Origin: an uncultured Lachnospiraceae bacterium
Lineage (GTDB): Bacteria > Bacillota > Clostridia > Lachnospirales > Lachnospiraceae
Length of the DNA: 7,182 bases
Assembly: GCA_902797705.1 (NCBI GenBank)
Contig: CADBTX010000264.1
Coordinates: 1 to 7,182 of the forward strand
Reading direction: 5' to 3'
The notes beneath the pieces were generated by a model. It had not been told where the DNA came from, made no database searches, and saw only the letters and a list, made by a program, of their open reading frames with translations. Each line of letters begins with the position of its first letter. The first letter of the stretch is position 1. Of this stretch, positions 1 through 6,333 are shown piece after piece. Made by a program: the position numbers and the translations under genes.

Positions 1-626
1 AGTATCAGCCGCCCCTTGGGAGCAGCGCCGTCTATTGGTATCACAAGCACCACCATATCCCCGGGATCCAGAAGGTCCGAAACTATCCTTCTTTCCTTTC
101 CTTTATCCTTATTTCCCAGAGAAGACAGCAGTTCCTTAAAGTTATCGATATTGTAGCCTGTCTTTGCGCTGACATGGATACTTTTTTCATCGGATCCTGA
201 AGAACCGGCCTTTTCCTCTTCTTTTATTTCAAATAGATCGGCCTTGGTAAATACGGTCACAAAGGGTATGCCCCTGTCCCTTATCAGTTCTGTGAGTTCC
301 TTCTCTGCAGGCTCCTGATCCTTTCCGCTCTCTCTTACAAGGACCGCCACATCGGTTTCTTCAAGTATCCTCTTTGCCCGCTTTACCCTCTTCTCTCCCA
401 GCTCTCCTGCGTCATCGATGCCCGGAGTATCTATTATGAGCACGGGGCCGATGGGCAGCAGCTCCATGGCCTTCTTTACCGGATCAGTAGTAGTGCCCCT
501 TGTATCTGAGACCAGGCTCATCTCCTGACCCGTCACCGCGTTTACAAGACTGGATTTTCCGGAATTGCAGATGCCGAAAAAGGCGATATGAACACGCTCC
601 GAAGAAGGAGTATCATTTAATCCCAT
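1..626 (-). CDS. hydF: [FeFe]-hydrogenase maturation GTPase HydF (3' end cut by window)
   Basis: HydF is the cytosolic GTPase and scaffold that receives the [2Fe] precursor made by HydG and HydE and loads it into apo-HydA. The visible 208 residues are the Era/TrmE-like GTPase domain. Seen are G1 GICNSGKS (18-25), a Thr-rich switch I GTTTDP (44-49), G3 DTPG (66-69), G4 TKAD (127-130; Thr replaces the usual Asn of NKxD) and G5 SAK (153-155). After the G domain comes PIDGAAPKGRLI (197-208), the linker motif typical of HydF. The dimerisation and Cys-rich [4Fe-4S] domains lie beyond the window. Two ATGs are adjacent (629 and 626). I chose 626 because AGGAGAGG, which overlaps the hydG stop, then sits at normal spacing. 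It is the third gene of hydE-hydG-hydF, 9 nt after hydG. The HydF-specific linker separates it from Era or MnmE. Identification is secure. Confidence 0.95.
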   Translation of the reverse strand, partial: MGLNDTPSSERVHIAFFGICNSGKSSLVNAVTGQEMSLVSDTRGTTTDPVKKAMELLPIGPVLIIDTPGIDDAGELGEKRVKRAKRILEETDVAVLVRESGKDQEPAEKELTELIRDRGIPFVTVFTKADLFEIKEEEKAGSSGSDEKSIHVSAKTGYNIDNFKELLSSLGNKDKGKERRIVSDLLDPGDMVVLVIPIDGAAPKGRLI

Positions 627-629
627 CAT

Positions 630-637
630 CCTCTCCT
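630..637 (-). promoter_or_regulatory. Ribosome binding site of hydF, overlapping the hydG stop
   Basis: On the minus strand AGGAGAGG lies immediately before two consecutive ATG codons and includes part of the hydG TAG stop (638-636). The spacing from GGAG is 3 nt to the first ATG and 6 nt to the second, which favours 626 as the start. The overlap suggests that ribosomes ending on hydG pass to hydF (inference). Confidence 0.7.
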
Positions 638-2084
638 AAAACCTGAAATCCCTGTGGTCCGTAGTCCTTATTTCCTCAATATGACCCTTCGCTATGGCTC
701 TTGTCTTCTCATTGGGGATCTTTTCAAGTTCCCGCTCTATCATCTCATAGCCCAGCTTTTTGGTTTCCGTGGAAGCATAGTCCTCCAGATATTCCGCAAG
801 GGTCATAAGGGCGTTGGGATGGCAGCAGTTCAATATCTGCCCGTTCTTGCAAAGGCTCATAAATCTGTCACCTGTTCTTCCCTCTCTGTAACATGCCGTG
901 CAGAAGGAAGGGATGTGATCGTTTTTCATGAGCCAGGATACCACTTCATCAAGGGTCCTCTGATCCGATACGTCAAACTGCTCGGTGTCGTGGGGCCGCT
1001 CCTCCTCAGCATATCCTCCGACACTGGTCCTGCTTCCTCCGCTTATCTGGGAAATCCCGAGACGCAGGAGTTTTTCCCTTACCTCCCTGCTCTCCCTGGT
1101 GGATATGATCATTCCGGTATAGGGAACCGCCAGTCTGATGCAGGCCGTGATCTTCGCAAAGATCTCATCGCTTATGCCGTTATCAAATTCATCCGGGTCT
1201 ATGTCATCCGCCTTTTTTACCCTGGGCACGCTGATGGTATGGGGCCCCACGCCGTGGACCGCCTCCAGATGCTCCGCGTGCATGATGAGGCCTGCAAACT
1301 CATATCTGTACATTTCAAGACCAAAGAGCACTCCGAGACCCACATCATCTATCCCGCCTTCCATGGCTCTGTCCATGGCCTCGGTATGGTAATCGTAATC
1401 ATGCTTCGGTCCGGTGGGATGGAGCTTCAGGTAGCTTTCCTTATGGTAGGTCTCCTGAAACAGTATATAGGTGCCGATGCCGGCTTCCTTTAATTTCCTG
1501 TAGTTTTCCACAGTGGTGGCGGCGATATTCACATTTACCCTGCGGATATCCCCGTTTTTATGGTGTATGCTGTAGATGGTCTTTATGGAATCCAGAATGT
1601 ATTCTATGGGGTTATTTACCGGATCCTCACCGGCTTCTATGGCAAGCCTCTTATGCCCCATGTCCTGAAGCGCGATGACCTCCTTTTTTATCTCCTCCTG
1701 GGACAGCTTCTTCCTTGCTATATGGCTGTTTTTCATGTGATAGGGACAGTAGAGACATCCGTTCACACAGTAATTCGAAAGGTAAAGAGGTGCGAACATC
1801 ACTATCCTGTTGCCGTAGAATGCCTGCTTTATCTCCTCCGCTATGGAGTAGATCTCTTTCGTGATCCCGGGATCATCTGAGGATAGCAGCACCGAAGCCT
1901 CCCTGTGGGTCAGACCCCTGCAGGTACAGATATTTCCGTTCCTCACAGGTCTGGATTTCTGAAGTATTTCCCTGATGAGAGGGATATTGTTCCTGTTCTC
2001 ATCGGCATACTTCAATGTTTCCATTATTTCCTCATGATTGATAAATTCCTCCGCCTTTAAGGAGGATGGATCATAGATAGACAT
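636..2084 (-). CDS. hydG: [FeFe]-hydrogenase H-cluster maturase HydG (radical SAM tyrosine lyase)
   Basis: HydG cleaves L-tyrosine with a radical SAM [4Fe-4S] cluster to give p-cresol plus the CO and CN- ligands of the H-cluster. A second C-terminal cluster builds the Fe(CO)2(CN)-cysteine synthon. The sequence has the radical SAM motif CVNGCLYC with Cys106, Cys110 and Cys113 (CX3CX2C), in the context NYCVNGCLYCPYHMKN seen in HydG. The C-terminal motif is Cys398 preceded by Cys395 (CTAC) and followed 22 residues later by Cys421. This CX2CX22C auxiliary-cluster signature separates HydG from the tyrosine lyase ThiH. IEAGEDP (149-155) is a conserved TIM-barrel strand. The 482-residue length is normal for the family. 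ATG at 2084 has an AGAAGG ribosome site 7 nt upstream. It lies 15 nt after hydE and 9 nt before hydF, so it is co-transcribed and probably translationally coupled. No key residue is missing. Confidence 0.97.
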   Translation of the reverse strand: MSIYDPSSLKAEEFINHEEIMETLKYADENRNNIPLIREILQKSRPVRNGNICTCRGLTHREASVLLSSDDPGITKEIYSIAEEIKQAFYGNRIVMFAPLYLSNYCVNGCLYCPYHMKNSHIARKKLSQEEIKKEVIALQDMGHKRLAIEAGEDPVNNPIEYILDSIKTIYSIHHKNGDIRRVNVNIAATTVENYRKLKEAGIGTYILFQETYHKESYLKLHPTGPKHDYDYHTEAMDRAMEGGIDDVGLGVLFGLEMYRYEFAGLIMHAEHLEAVHGVGPHTISVPRVKKADDIDPDEFDNGISDEIFAKITACIRLAVPYTGMIISTRESREVREKLLRLGISQISGGSRTSVGGYAEEERPHDTEQFDVSDQRTLDEVVSWLMKNDHIPSFCTACYREGRTGDRFMSLCKNGQILNCCHPNALMTLAEYLEDYASTETKKLGYEMIERELEKIPNEKTRAIAKGHIEEIRTTDHRDFRF

Positions 2085-2099
2085 TATTTAACCTTCTTT

Positions 2100-3140
2100 C
2101 TAAAGCCTTATATCTCCCCGTTCCGTTACTATCCTGAAACCTATGGCCTTCATCCTCGCGGACAGGCAGTCCACACATTCGGCCGCTTCCTCTCCGGTAC
2201 AGATCTTATTGTCGTAAAGCTCGTATTTTTTCCTTACCCTGACAGGTGACAGGTTCGGCATCACCACATTGGCACCGTATAGTATCCCCTGCTCCCTTCC
2301 GTCGGGAAGTATGGTGCCAAGCGCCGTTGTGGCAGGCAGCAGCACCGGTGGATGGATGAGCCTTATGATCGACAGAAGATACAGCGTGAGCTCCGCGGAG
2401 CCCGGTCTTTCATTTCGAAACGGAGTTGCCCTATGTGGAATGAAGGGACCGATACCACACATATCGGGCTTGAATTCCTCAATAAATTTAAGATCCTCCG
2501 CCAGTTCCCTCTCTGTCTGGAAGGGAGATCCCACCATCATACCACAGCCTGTCTGATAACCTGTATCACGGAGATCTTTTAAGGATCTCATACGGTTGGA
2601 AAAAGACATTTCCTCCGGGTGAAGCTTTCCGTAATGCTCCGGGCTTGCCGTCTCATGTCTTAAAAGATATCTGTCCGCCCCGGCCTCATGAAGCTTCCTG
2701 TAGCTTTCACGGCTCCTCTCTCCCATGGACAGAGTCACTGCAGAGTCAGGATGCATTTCCTTGATCTTTCTGACGATATCACAAAGTACCTCATCATTGT
2801 AAGCAGGATCTTCTCCGCCCTGAAGCACAAAGGTGCGAAAGCCAAGTTCATAGCCCCTGTCCGCAGTGTCTATGATCTCACTGCTCTTTAGGCGGTACCT
2901 TTCCACAGAAGCGTTGCTCTTCCTGATACCGCAGTAATAACAGTCATTTACGCAGATATTGCTTATCTCGATAAGACCGCGGACAAATATATCATGTCCG
3001 TATATCTCATCCCTTACTTCCGAAGCTGCCTGTTTCAGGCGCTCTGCCGCCTTAAGGGTCCTCTCAGAGATAAGAAGGGCATACTCCTCTTTACTTAAGC
3101 TTCTTTCTTTTATCAGTTTATCGATAAGTCTATCTGTCAT
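2100..3140 (-). CDS. hydE: [FeFe]-hydrogenase H-cluster maturase HydE (radical SAM)
   Basis: HydE is a radical SAM enzyme thought to act on the Fe(CO)2(CN)-cysteine complex released by HydG, on the way to the diiron precursor carried by HydF. The CVNDCYYC motif gives Cys63, Cys67 and Cys70 (CX3CX2C). LQGGEDP (106-112) is the SAM-binding strand, and the BioB-like TIM barrel follows (CGMMVGSPFQT near 199-209). The C-terminal end keeps Cys314, Cys322 and Cys325 (CX7CX2C), the ligands of the optional second cluster known from Thermotoga HydE. The length of 346 residues is typical. The ATG has no convincing ribosome site of its own (GCGAAGAGAAAGCCTG precedes it). It overlaps by one base the stop of a short upstream reading frame (see leader ORF). 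It is the first gene of hydEGF and follows a terminator. BioB was considered, but the C-terminal motif and neighbours fix HydE. Confidence 0.96.
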   Translation of the reverse strand: MTDRLIDKLIKERSLSKEEYALLISERTLKAAERLKQAASEVRDEIYGHDIFVRGLIEISNICVNDCYYCGIRKSNASVERYRLKSSEIIDTADRGYELGFRTFVLQGGEDPAYNDEVLCDIVRKIKEMHPDSAVTLSMGERSRESYRKLHEAGADRYLLRHETASPEHYGKLHPEEMSFSNRMRSLKDLRDTGYQTGCGMMVGSPFQTERELAEDLKFIEEFKPDMCGIGPFIPHRATPFRNERPGSAELTLYLLSIIRLIHPPVLLPATTALGTILPDGREQGILYGANVVMPNLSPVRVRKKYELYDNKICTGEEAAECVDCLSARMKAIGFRIVTERGDIRL

Positions 3141-3175
3141 CAGGCTTTCTCTTCGCCGCCAATAGGCATTAACAT
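3140..3175 (-). CDS. Possible 11-codon leader ORF coupled to hydE
   Basis: The frame reads MLMPIGGEEKA and ends in TGA, which shares its A with the hydE ATG (TGATG). AAAGGA stands 5 nt before its ATG, a far better ribosome site than anything before hydE. The proposed reading is that ribosomes load here, terminate, and restart at hydE. Against it, the best promoter -10 box (3174-3179) overlaps this ATG. If that promoter is used, the transcript begins inside the small frame. The two proposals exclude each other. The short length alone could be chance. Confidence 0.35.
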   Translation of the reverse strand: MLMPIGGEEKA

Positions 3176-3202
3176 TATCTTCCTTTGTGTTGATAATTAC
3201 AA
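3174..3202 (-). promoter_or_regulatory. Candidate promoter of hydEGF
   Basis: On the minus strand TTGTAA (3202-3197) is followed by a 17-nt spacer and GATAAT (3179-3174). The matches are 4 of 6 and 5 of 6 to the sigma-A consensus. It lies just after the terminator of the preceding operon, where a new promoter is expected. Transcription would start near 3167, leaving a leader of about 27 nt without a clear Shine-Dalgarno site for hydE. It conflicts with the leader ORF proposal. Confidence 0.4.
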
Positions 3203-3210
3203 GACCGATA

Positions 3211-3247
3211 TAAGAAAAGGCTTCCGGCTGGAGATCCGGAAACCTTT
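3211..3247 (-). terminator. Intrinsic terminator after the ligase/amidotransferase operon
   Basis: Read on the minus strand, 3247-3236 (AAAGGTTTCCGG) pairs with 3227-3216 (CCGGAAGCCTTT) through 12 base pairs including one G-U wobble, around an 8-nt loop. It is followed by a T-rich tail (TTTTCTTAT, partly within the stem). The wobble pairs only in the minus-strand RNA, which sets the direction. It ends the upstream operon 29 nt after the amidotransferase stop and separates it from hydEGF. Confidence 0.85.
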
Positions 3248-3275
3248 GTGACGCTGCTGTTTTGATTACGGCTGT

Positions 3276-4049
3276 TTACAGACCTGAATACTCAAGGAAG
3301 AGCATCTTCATCCTCTCATCGTCATGGACATAGGTCCAGTCATGCTTTTTCCCCTCATAAACTAAAGTCCCGTCCTTATAGACCATAAGGCGGTTATCCG
3401 GGAATTCCGTCCAATCATCACTGTCAAGGGGCTTTGTGGAAAAGACCATTCCGTCTCCCAGCTCCTTCTCATAAAGAGTTCCCGCCTCGTTTTTATGGAC
3501 ATAGAGGAGATCGCCGTCATTAAGGAGGATATTTACCTTGTTTCCCGGTACGATACCGTGAACAGCCTCCTCCACTATGCGGATCCTCTCTTCATCTGCA
3601 GCCTCTCTTCCCTTCTCCCTGCACAGCCTGTTGATATTTCCCACGATGCAGATCAATATCCGCTCGCTGTCTGTAGTCCCTTCCTGAACATACTGACAGG
3701 GTGAGAGGAGATCGGAATCAAAGATGGTTCCGTTGTGCGCCAGTACCCACAATCTCCCTGTATCGTCAATGCGGGAAAAAGGATGGGTATTTTCTTCCTT
3801 CATCTCACCGATGGTAGCTTCCCTGATGTGGGCTATGCACTTCGTTGTTTCAATGTCATGCTCCAGTTCTTTCTTAAGATACAAACTGTCGGAAGCCTTT
3901 ATCGGCTCCCGACGGAGATAAACCGGATCCCGGTCAAGTAACGCCAGTCCCCATCCATTCCTATGCTCTGCACTGTGACTGAAAAAAGTCTCAAGCAGTT
4001 TGTTTATCCTGACCTTCCTGCCTGTCGTTACTCCCAATAATTCGCACAT
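3276..4049 (-). CDS. Class II glutamine amidotransferase, YafJ/EgtC-like stand-alone domain
   Basis: This 257-residue protein is a single Ntn-hydrolase glutaminase domain with no attached synthase. After Met removal, Cys2 (MCELLG) becomes the N-terminal nucleophile, which is why I start at 4049 rather than at the upstream in-frame GTG at 4070. AAAAGGGG lies 10 nt before this ATG. Family landmarks are HRNGWGLA (29-36), IAHIREATIG (72-81, with Arg76), NTHPF (87-91), AHNG (104-107, Asn106 and Gly107 forming the oxyanion hole), TTDSE (125-129) and STKPLD (204-209). Length and motifs match YafJ. EgtC of ergothioneine synthesis, which hydrolyses a gamma-glutamyl amide, belongs to the same group. 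The true substrate is unknown. Its first 59 nt lie inside the 3' end of the glutamate-cysteine ligase gene in another frame, and the pair ends at a terminator. I infer that it acts on a gamma-glutamyl compound made by its partner. Confidence 0.9.
   Translation of the reverse strand: MCELLGVTTGRKVRINKLLETFFSHSAEHRNGWGLALLDRDPVYLRREPIKASDSLYLKKELEHDIETTKCIAHIREATIGEMKEENTHPFSRIDDTGRLWVLAHNGTIFDSDLLSPCQYVQEGTTDSERILICIVGNINRLCREKGREAADEERIRIVEEAVHGIVPGNKVNILLNDGDLLYVHKNEAGTLYEKELGDGMVFSTKPLDSDDWTEFPDNRLMVYKDGTLVYEGKKHDWTYVHDDERMKMLFLEYSGL
3991..4049 (-). other. 59-nt out-of-frame gene overlap
   Basis: The ligase stop codon (TGA, 3993-3991) lies 59 nt downstream of the amidotransferase ATG (4049), in a different frame. 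The start is fixed by the obligatory Cys2, so the overlap does not come from a mis-called start. Overlaps in operons are usually 1 to 8 nt, so this length is unusual and suggests coupled expression of the two proteins. Confidence 0.8.
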
Positions 4050-5265
4050 CGCTGATAAACCCCTTTTCACTCTCCCTTAGTCTGCTCCTTGAAAGTCCGG
4101 TAAGGTATGACGCCCACTCCGAAGCGGTCTTACCATGGTAGATCACCGCTCCAAGTCCGTCCTTTTCTATTTTGCGGACTGCCTCATTTATCTTATCGAT
4201 ACTGTCAACATCCTGTAATTCTTTATCCAGGATATCCAGATTTTCATCAGAATACACTATGCCCTTGATAAGCGCCGCATAGGATAAAGCCCTGTCTATG
4301 GGAACACTGTCCGCAACCCTGATCTCAATATATTTCTTGATCCTGAAGTGGAAAAAACCCATGGACAGATAGTGTTCCACAAGGGCTTTTCTTCTCTCAG
4401 CATCAAGCTCCTCCGGGGAAACGATACCTTCATATTCCAGATCCTCAGCCGTTTTGCTTCCCACATCAATGGTGGAACCTCTGTCAGTAAGAAGGATGAG
4501 AGGGGTATGAAATACCGCTTCGGCAGCCTTTTTGTAACCGAAATCCTCGTCAAAGGACCCCTGAAAATATCCCGTCCTGTCAGGATCCAGGTCCTCCCAC
4601 TCCTGTATCCTTAAAAGATGGGGCTTATCCGCCACCCCGGGAAGATGTGAACCCTCCCGGATCTTATTCTCCATTATTATCATAAGTATTGGGGAAATCT
4701 TTTGCAGGATCCTGAGCTTCCTTACCAGATCCTCCTCTGATCTGTAATCCACGGAGATCTGGGTGGAAGCTGACGCCCTCATCATATACCTTCCGTATTT
4801 TCCCGTTTCCCTGAAATGGGCATCCATGTACCGGTATCTTTTCTTGGGGGAGAGGGGAATGTCATCGGGAGTGATCTCACCGGTTTCAATCAGTGGAAGA
4901 TTTCCTCCGTAGATCATACGGTATCCTTTTCTCTTAAACAGGGGCTTCCAGAGGGACAGAAAATCCCTGTAGATTTTCCCGATCTCTTCAAGAGAAGAGT
5001 ATGGATTAATGCTTATCTCAAACTGACAGGCAGGCTCAAGACTTATGGAATATTTCCCGTTATAGTAGCCCACGGGATATCCGTCAATGTAGGTGATCTC
5101 AGCGCCCTGATCCTTTGCAACCCCTTCTATCAGGGAAGTGATCTCTTCAAATGATATCTGCCTTCCTTTTTCATCAACTATAAAATGCTCGATCTCCAGT
5201 CCAAGATCCTCTGCATCGGATTCTCCGCTTTTTATATACTCATATATTTCCGGTAATAAACTCAT
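3991..5265 (-). CDS. Glutamate-cysteine ligase, GCS2 family
   Basis: It probably joins glutamate through its gamma-carboxyl to cysteine (or a related amine) using ATP, in the cytosol. The 424 residues show the carboxylate-amine ligase fold motifs: LGLEIEHF (21-28, acidic metal/ATP site), YSISLEPACQFEIS (72-85), MMRASASTQISVDY (161-174) and FRIKKYIEIRVADSVP (307-322, basic and acidic active-site residues). This matches the plant/alpha-proteobacterial and EgtA-like GCS2 group, not E. coli GshA. The start at 5265 is supported by AAAGGCGG just upstream. A GTG at 5313 in the same frame would add 16 residues with no family character. The last 19 or so residues (DVRIIGSND onward) are a hydrophilic tail encoded where the gene overlaps the amidotransferase. 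It has its own promoter upstream, and no glutathione synthetase lies nearby, so gamma-glutamylcysteine or another gamma-glutamyl product may be the end point. YbdK-type ligase specificity cannot be excluded. Confidence 0.85.
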   Translation of the reverse strand: MSLLPEIYEYIKSGESDAEDLGLEIEHFIVDEKGRQISFEEITSLIEGVAKDQGAEITYIDGYPVGYYNGKYSISLEPACQFEISINPYSSLEEIGKIYRDFLSLWKPLFKRKGYRMIYGGNLPLIETGEITPDDIPLSPKKRYRYMDAHFRETGKYGRYMMRASASTQISVDYRSEEDLVRKLRILQKISPILMIIMENKIREGSHLPGVADKPHLLRIQEWEDLDPDRTGYFQGSFDEDFGYKKAAEAVFHTPLILLTDRGSTIDVGSKTAEDLEYEGIVSPEELDAERRKALVEHYLSMGFFHFRIKKYIEIRVADSVPIDRALSYAALIKGIVYSDENLDILDKELQDVDSIDKINEAVRKIEKDGLGAVIYHGKTASEWASYLTGLSRSRLRESEKGFISDVRIIGSNDRQEGQDKQTA

Positions 5266-5291
5266 AGTGCCGCCTTTCTCTCCGAAATGCT

Positions 5292-5349
5292 TATAGTAAG
5301 CGAGGATTCGCACGTATTTTGTAAAGAAATATGCCTGTCGTTTACTATA
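5292..5349. repeat. Spaced inverted repeat in the ligase leader region
   Basis: TATAGTAA (5292-5299, plus strand) and its exact complement TTACTATA (5342-5349) are separated by 42 nt. Two more base pairs can form after one mismatch on the inner side. The distal arm sits between the promoter -10 box and the predicted transcription start, so the pair fits a DNA site for a dimeric or looping regulator better than an RNA hairpin. An 8-bp match in AT-rich DNA may be chance. Confidence 0.4.
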
Positions 5350-5350
5350 G

Positions 5351-5379
5351 ATTAAAAGACGGATACACTAATTTGTAAA
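5351..5379 (-). promoter_or_regulatory. Sigma-A-type promoter of the ligase/amidotransferase operon
   Basis: On the minus strand TTTACA (5379-5374) and TTTAAT (5356-5351) are separated by exactly 17 nt, each matching 5 of 6 consensus bases, in an AT-rich stretch between two genes. The predicted start near 5344 leaves a leader of about 79 nt before the ligase ATG. No independent experimental support is available. Confidence 0.65.
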
Positions 5380-5382
5380 TTA
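5369..5382. promoter_or_regulatory. Palindrome over the -35 box, operator candidate
   Basis: TAATTTGTAAATTA is a perfect inverted repeat of 6-bp arms around a 2-bp centre, and it covers the complete -35 hexamer (5374-5379). A repressor bound here would block RNA polymerase. The AT-rich composition makes chance palindromes more likely, so the regulatory role is inference. Confidence 0.4.
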
Positions 5383-5402
5383 AGTTGATTTTATTGCCAA
5401 TG

Positions 5403-5417
5403 ATAACCCGGGGTTAT
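5403..5417. repeat. Short palindrome between the HExxH gene and the ligase promoter
   Basis: ATAACCC-G-GGGTTAT forms 7-bp arms around a single base. It lies 23 bp upstream of the -35 box and 17 bp after the preceding stop codon. No U-tract follows on the minus strand, so it is not a normal terminator. It may be a protein-binding site or an RNA 3'-end hairpin. Confidence 0.35.
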
Positions 5418-5434
5418 AGAATAAACTCCCGTCG

Positions 5435-6325
5435 TCAGAGATCATATAGGCCTTCCTTTTTCTCTTCGAGCATTACCGCAAGCTCATACGGGCCTGTCTC
5501 AGGATGTTCTGCCGCGATCGCCGAGAAGCTGCCCAGCACTCCCGATATCTTTCGAGCCATCCCTGCGTCCACATCCACGTAGTTTTCGAGCCGCCCTCCG
5601 GTGTATGTTTCTCCTTCGATGCCAAGGAACAGTTTTCCCATATCGGCGTCATACTTTCCGAATGCCGCCAGGATCCCCACCGCATCGGCAACGAGTTCAT
5701 CCCACACCGCATCTTTTTTTTCGGGAAACAGCTTCCGGCAGATAAAGTGCGTACATTCATGGTATTTTCTTATGGTGCCTGAAAGAGTTATCCATTCTTC
5801 ATCGGATAATCCAAGCCTTTTTGCCGGCACTGCACTGTAAGGGCCTATTGACAGGATTATGAGCGTGTCCTTAAAGTTCTTCTTATCCGAGGTAAAGCGC
5901 CCAAACTCTTCCCCCCAGGCCTCTTCGGCATCCTCACTATTGTCAAGGCCTTTCAGAAACTCATCCCTGTGCCCTTCGATCTTTCTCCAATTGATGACGC
6001 CGTCCAGCAGTGTCGCTCCCTGGGTATCCGGAATATCCGCCATCTCGCAGCGGTTTGCCATGATCCTCAGGAAGGTTACAAAATCCTCACGTCTTCCAAG
6101 TGTTATGACGGTCACATTGCCCGCAGGGGTCTCTTCAATCGTTATGCTGTCCTCATCGCTTGTTATGAAGTGGGACAGATCCCGCCTCACGGGTTCATGA
6201 CCGTATTGCACGATATCAAGATACTCTTCTTTTGCTCCCGGGCCGGGTGGCACAAAGAGCTGCCGGTAAGTATCCGCAAGAGTTTCGATCACCTTTTCTT
6301 TTTTCGGCTCAGATTTTGCTTTCAT
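5435..6325 (-). CDS. Putative cytosolic zinc metallopeptidase-like protein (HExxH...ExxxD), unknown family
   Basis: I do not recognise the family. The 296-residue protein has no signal peptide or membrane segment and begins with a Lys/Glu-rich N-terminus. Residues 189-193 read HECTH, a match to the zincin motif HExxH. After 16 residues comes E210-LVA-D214 in the context WDELVADAVGI, which fits the third zinc ligand and supporting Asp (ExxxD) of gluzincins such as thermolysin. A peptidase or degenerate peptidase-like role is therefore an inference from motif geometry. The N-terminal half has alternating beta-type segments (ITIEETPAGNVTVITLG, 61-77) of unknown role. The ATG at 6325 has GGAAAG 8 nt upstream. 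The gene follows the lipoprotein by 48 nt and may share its transcript. No clear terminator follows before the ligase promoter. Confidence 0.7.
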   Translation of the reverse strand: MKAKSEPKKEKVIETLADTYRQLFVPPGPGAKEEYLDIVQYGHEPVRRDLSHFITSDEDSITIEETPAGNVTVITLGRREDFVTFLRIMANRCEMADIPDTQGATLLDGVINWRKIEGHRDEFLKGLDNSEDAEEAWGEEFGRFTSDKKNFKDTLIILSIGPYSAVPAKRLGLSDEEWITLSGTIRKYHECTHFICRKLFPEKKDAVWDELVADAVGILAAFGKYDADMGKLFLGIEGETYTGGRLENYVDVDAGMARKISGVLGSFSAIAAEHPETGPYELAVMLEEKKEGLYDL

Positions 6326-6333
6326 TAAGATAT

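Noticed and set aside
654..1493. Plus-strand open frame of 279 codons opposite hydG
   Set aside because: It lies wholly antisense to a clear HydG, has no recognisable motif or ribosome site, and is explained by codon bias of the real gene.
636..2084. HydG as the thiamine enzyme ThiH
   Set aside because: The C-terminal CX2CX22C motif and the flanking hydE and hydF identify HydG.
3991..4049. Gene overlap as a frameshifted fusion of ligase and amidotransferase
   Set aside because: Both proteins are complete, each with its own motifs, start and stop, so no frameshift is needed.
4050..4070. GTG start at 4070 for the amidotransferase
   Set aside because: It would place the catalytic cysteine at residue 9; Ntn amidotransferases of this type need Cys directly after the initiator Met.
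5266..5313. Upstream GTG start for the ligase, adding 16 residues
   Set aside because: The added residues have no family character, no ribosome site precedes the GTG, and a ribosome site fits the ATG at 5265.
5403..5417. Palindrome as the terminator of the HExxH gene
   Set aside because: The loop would be too small for the full stem and no T-run follows on the minus strand.
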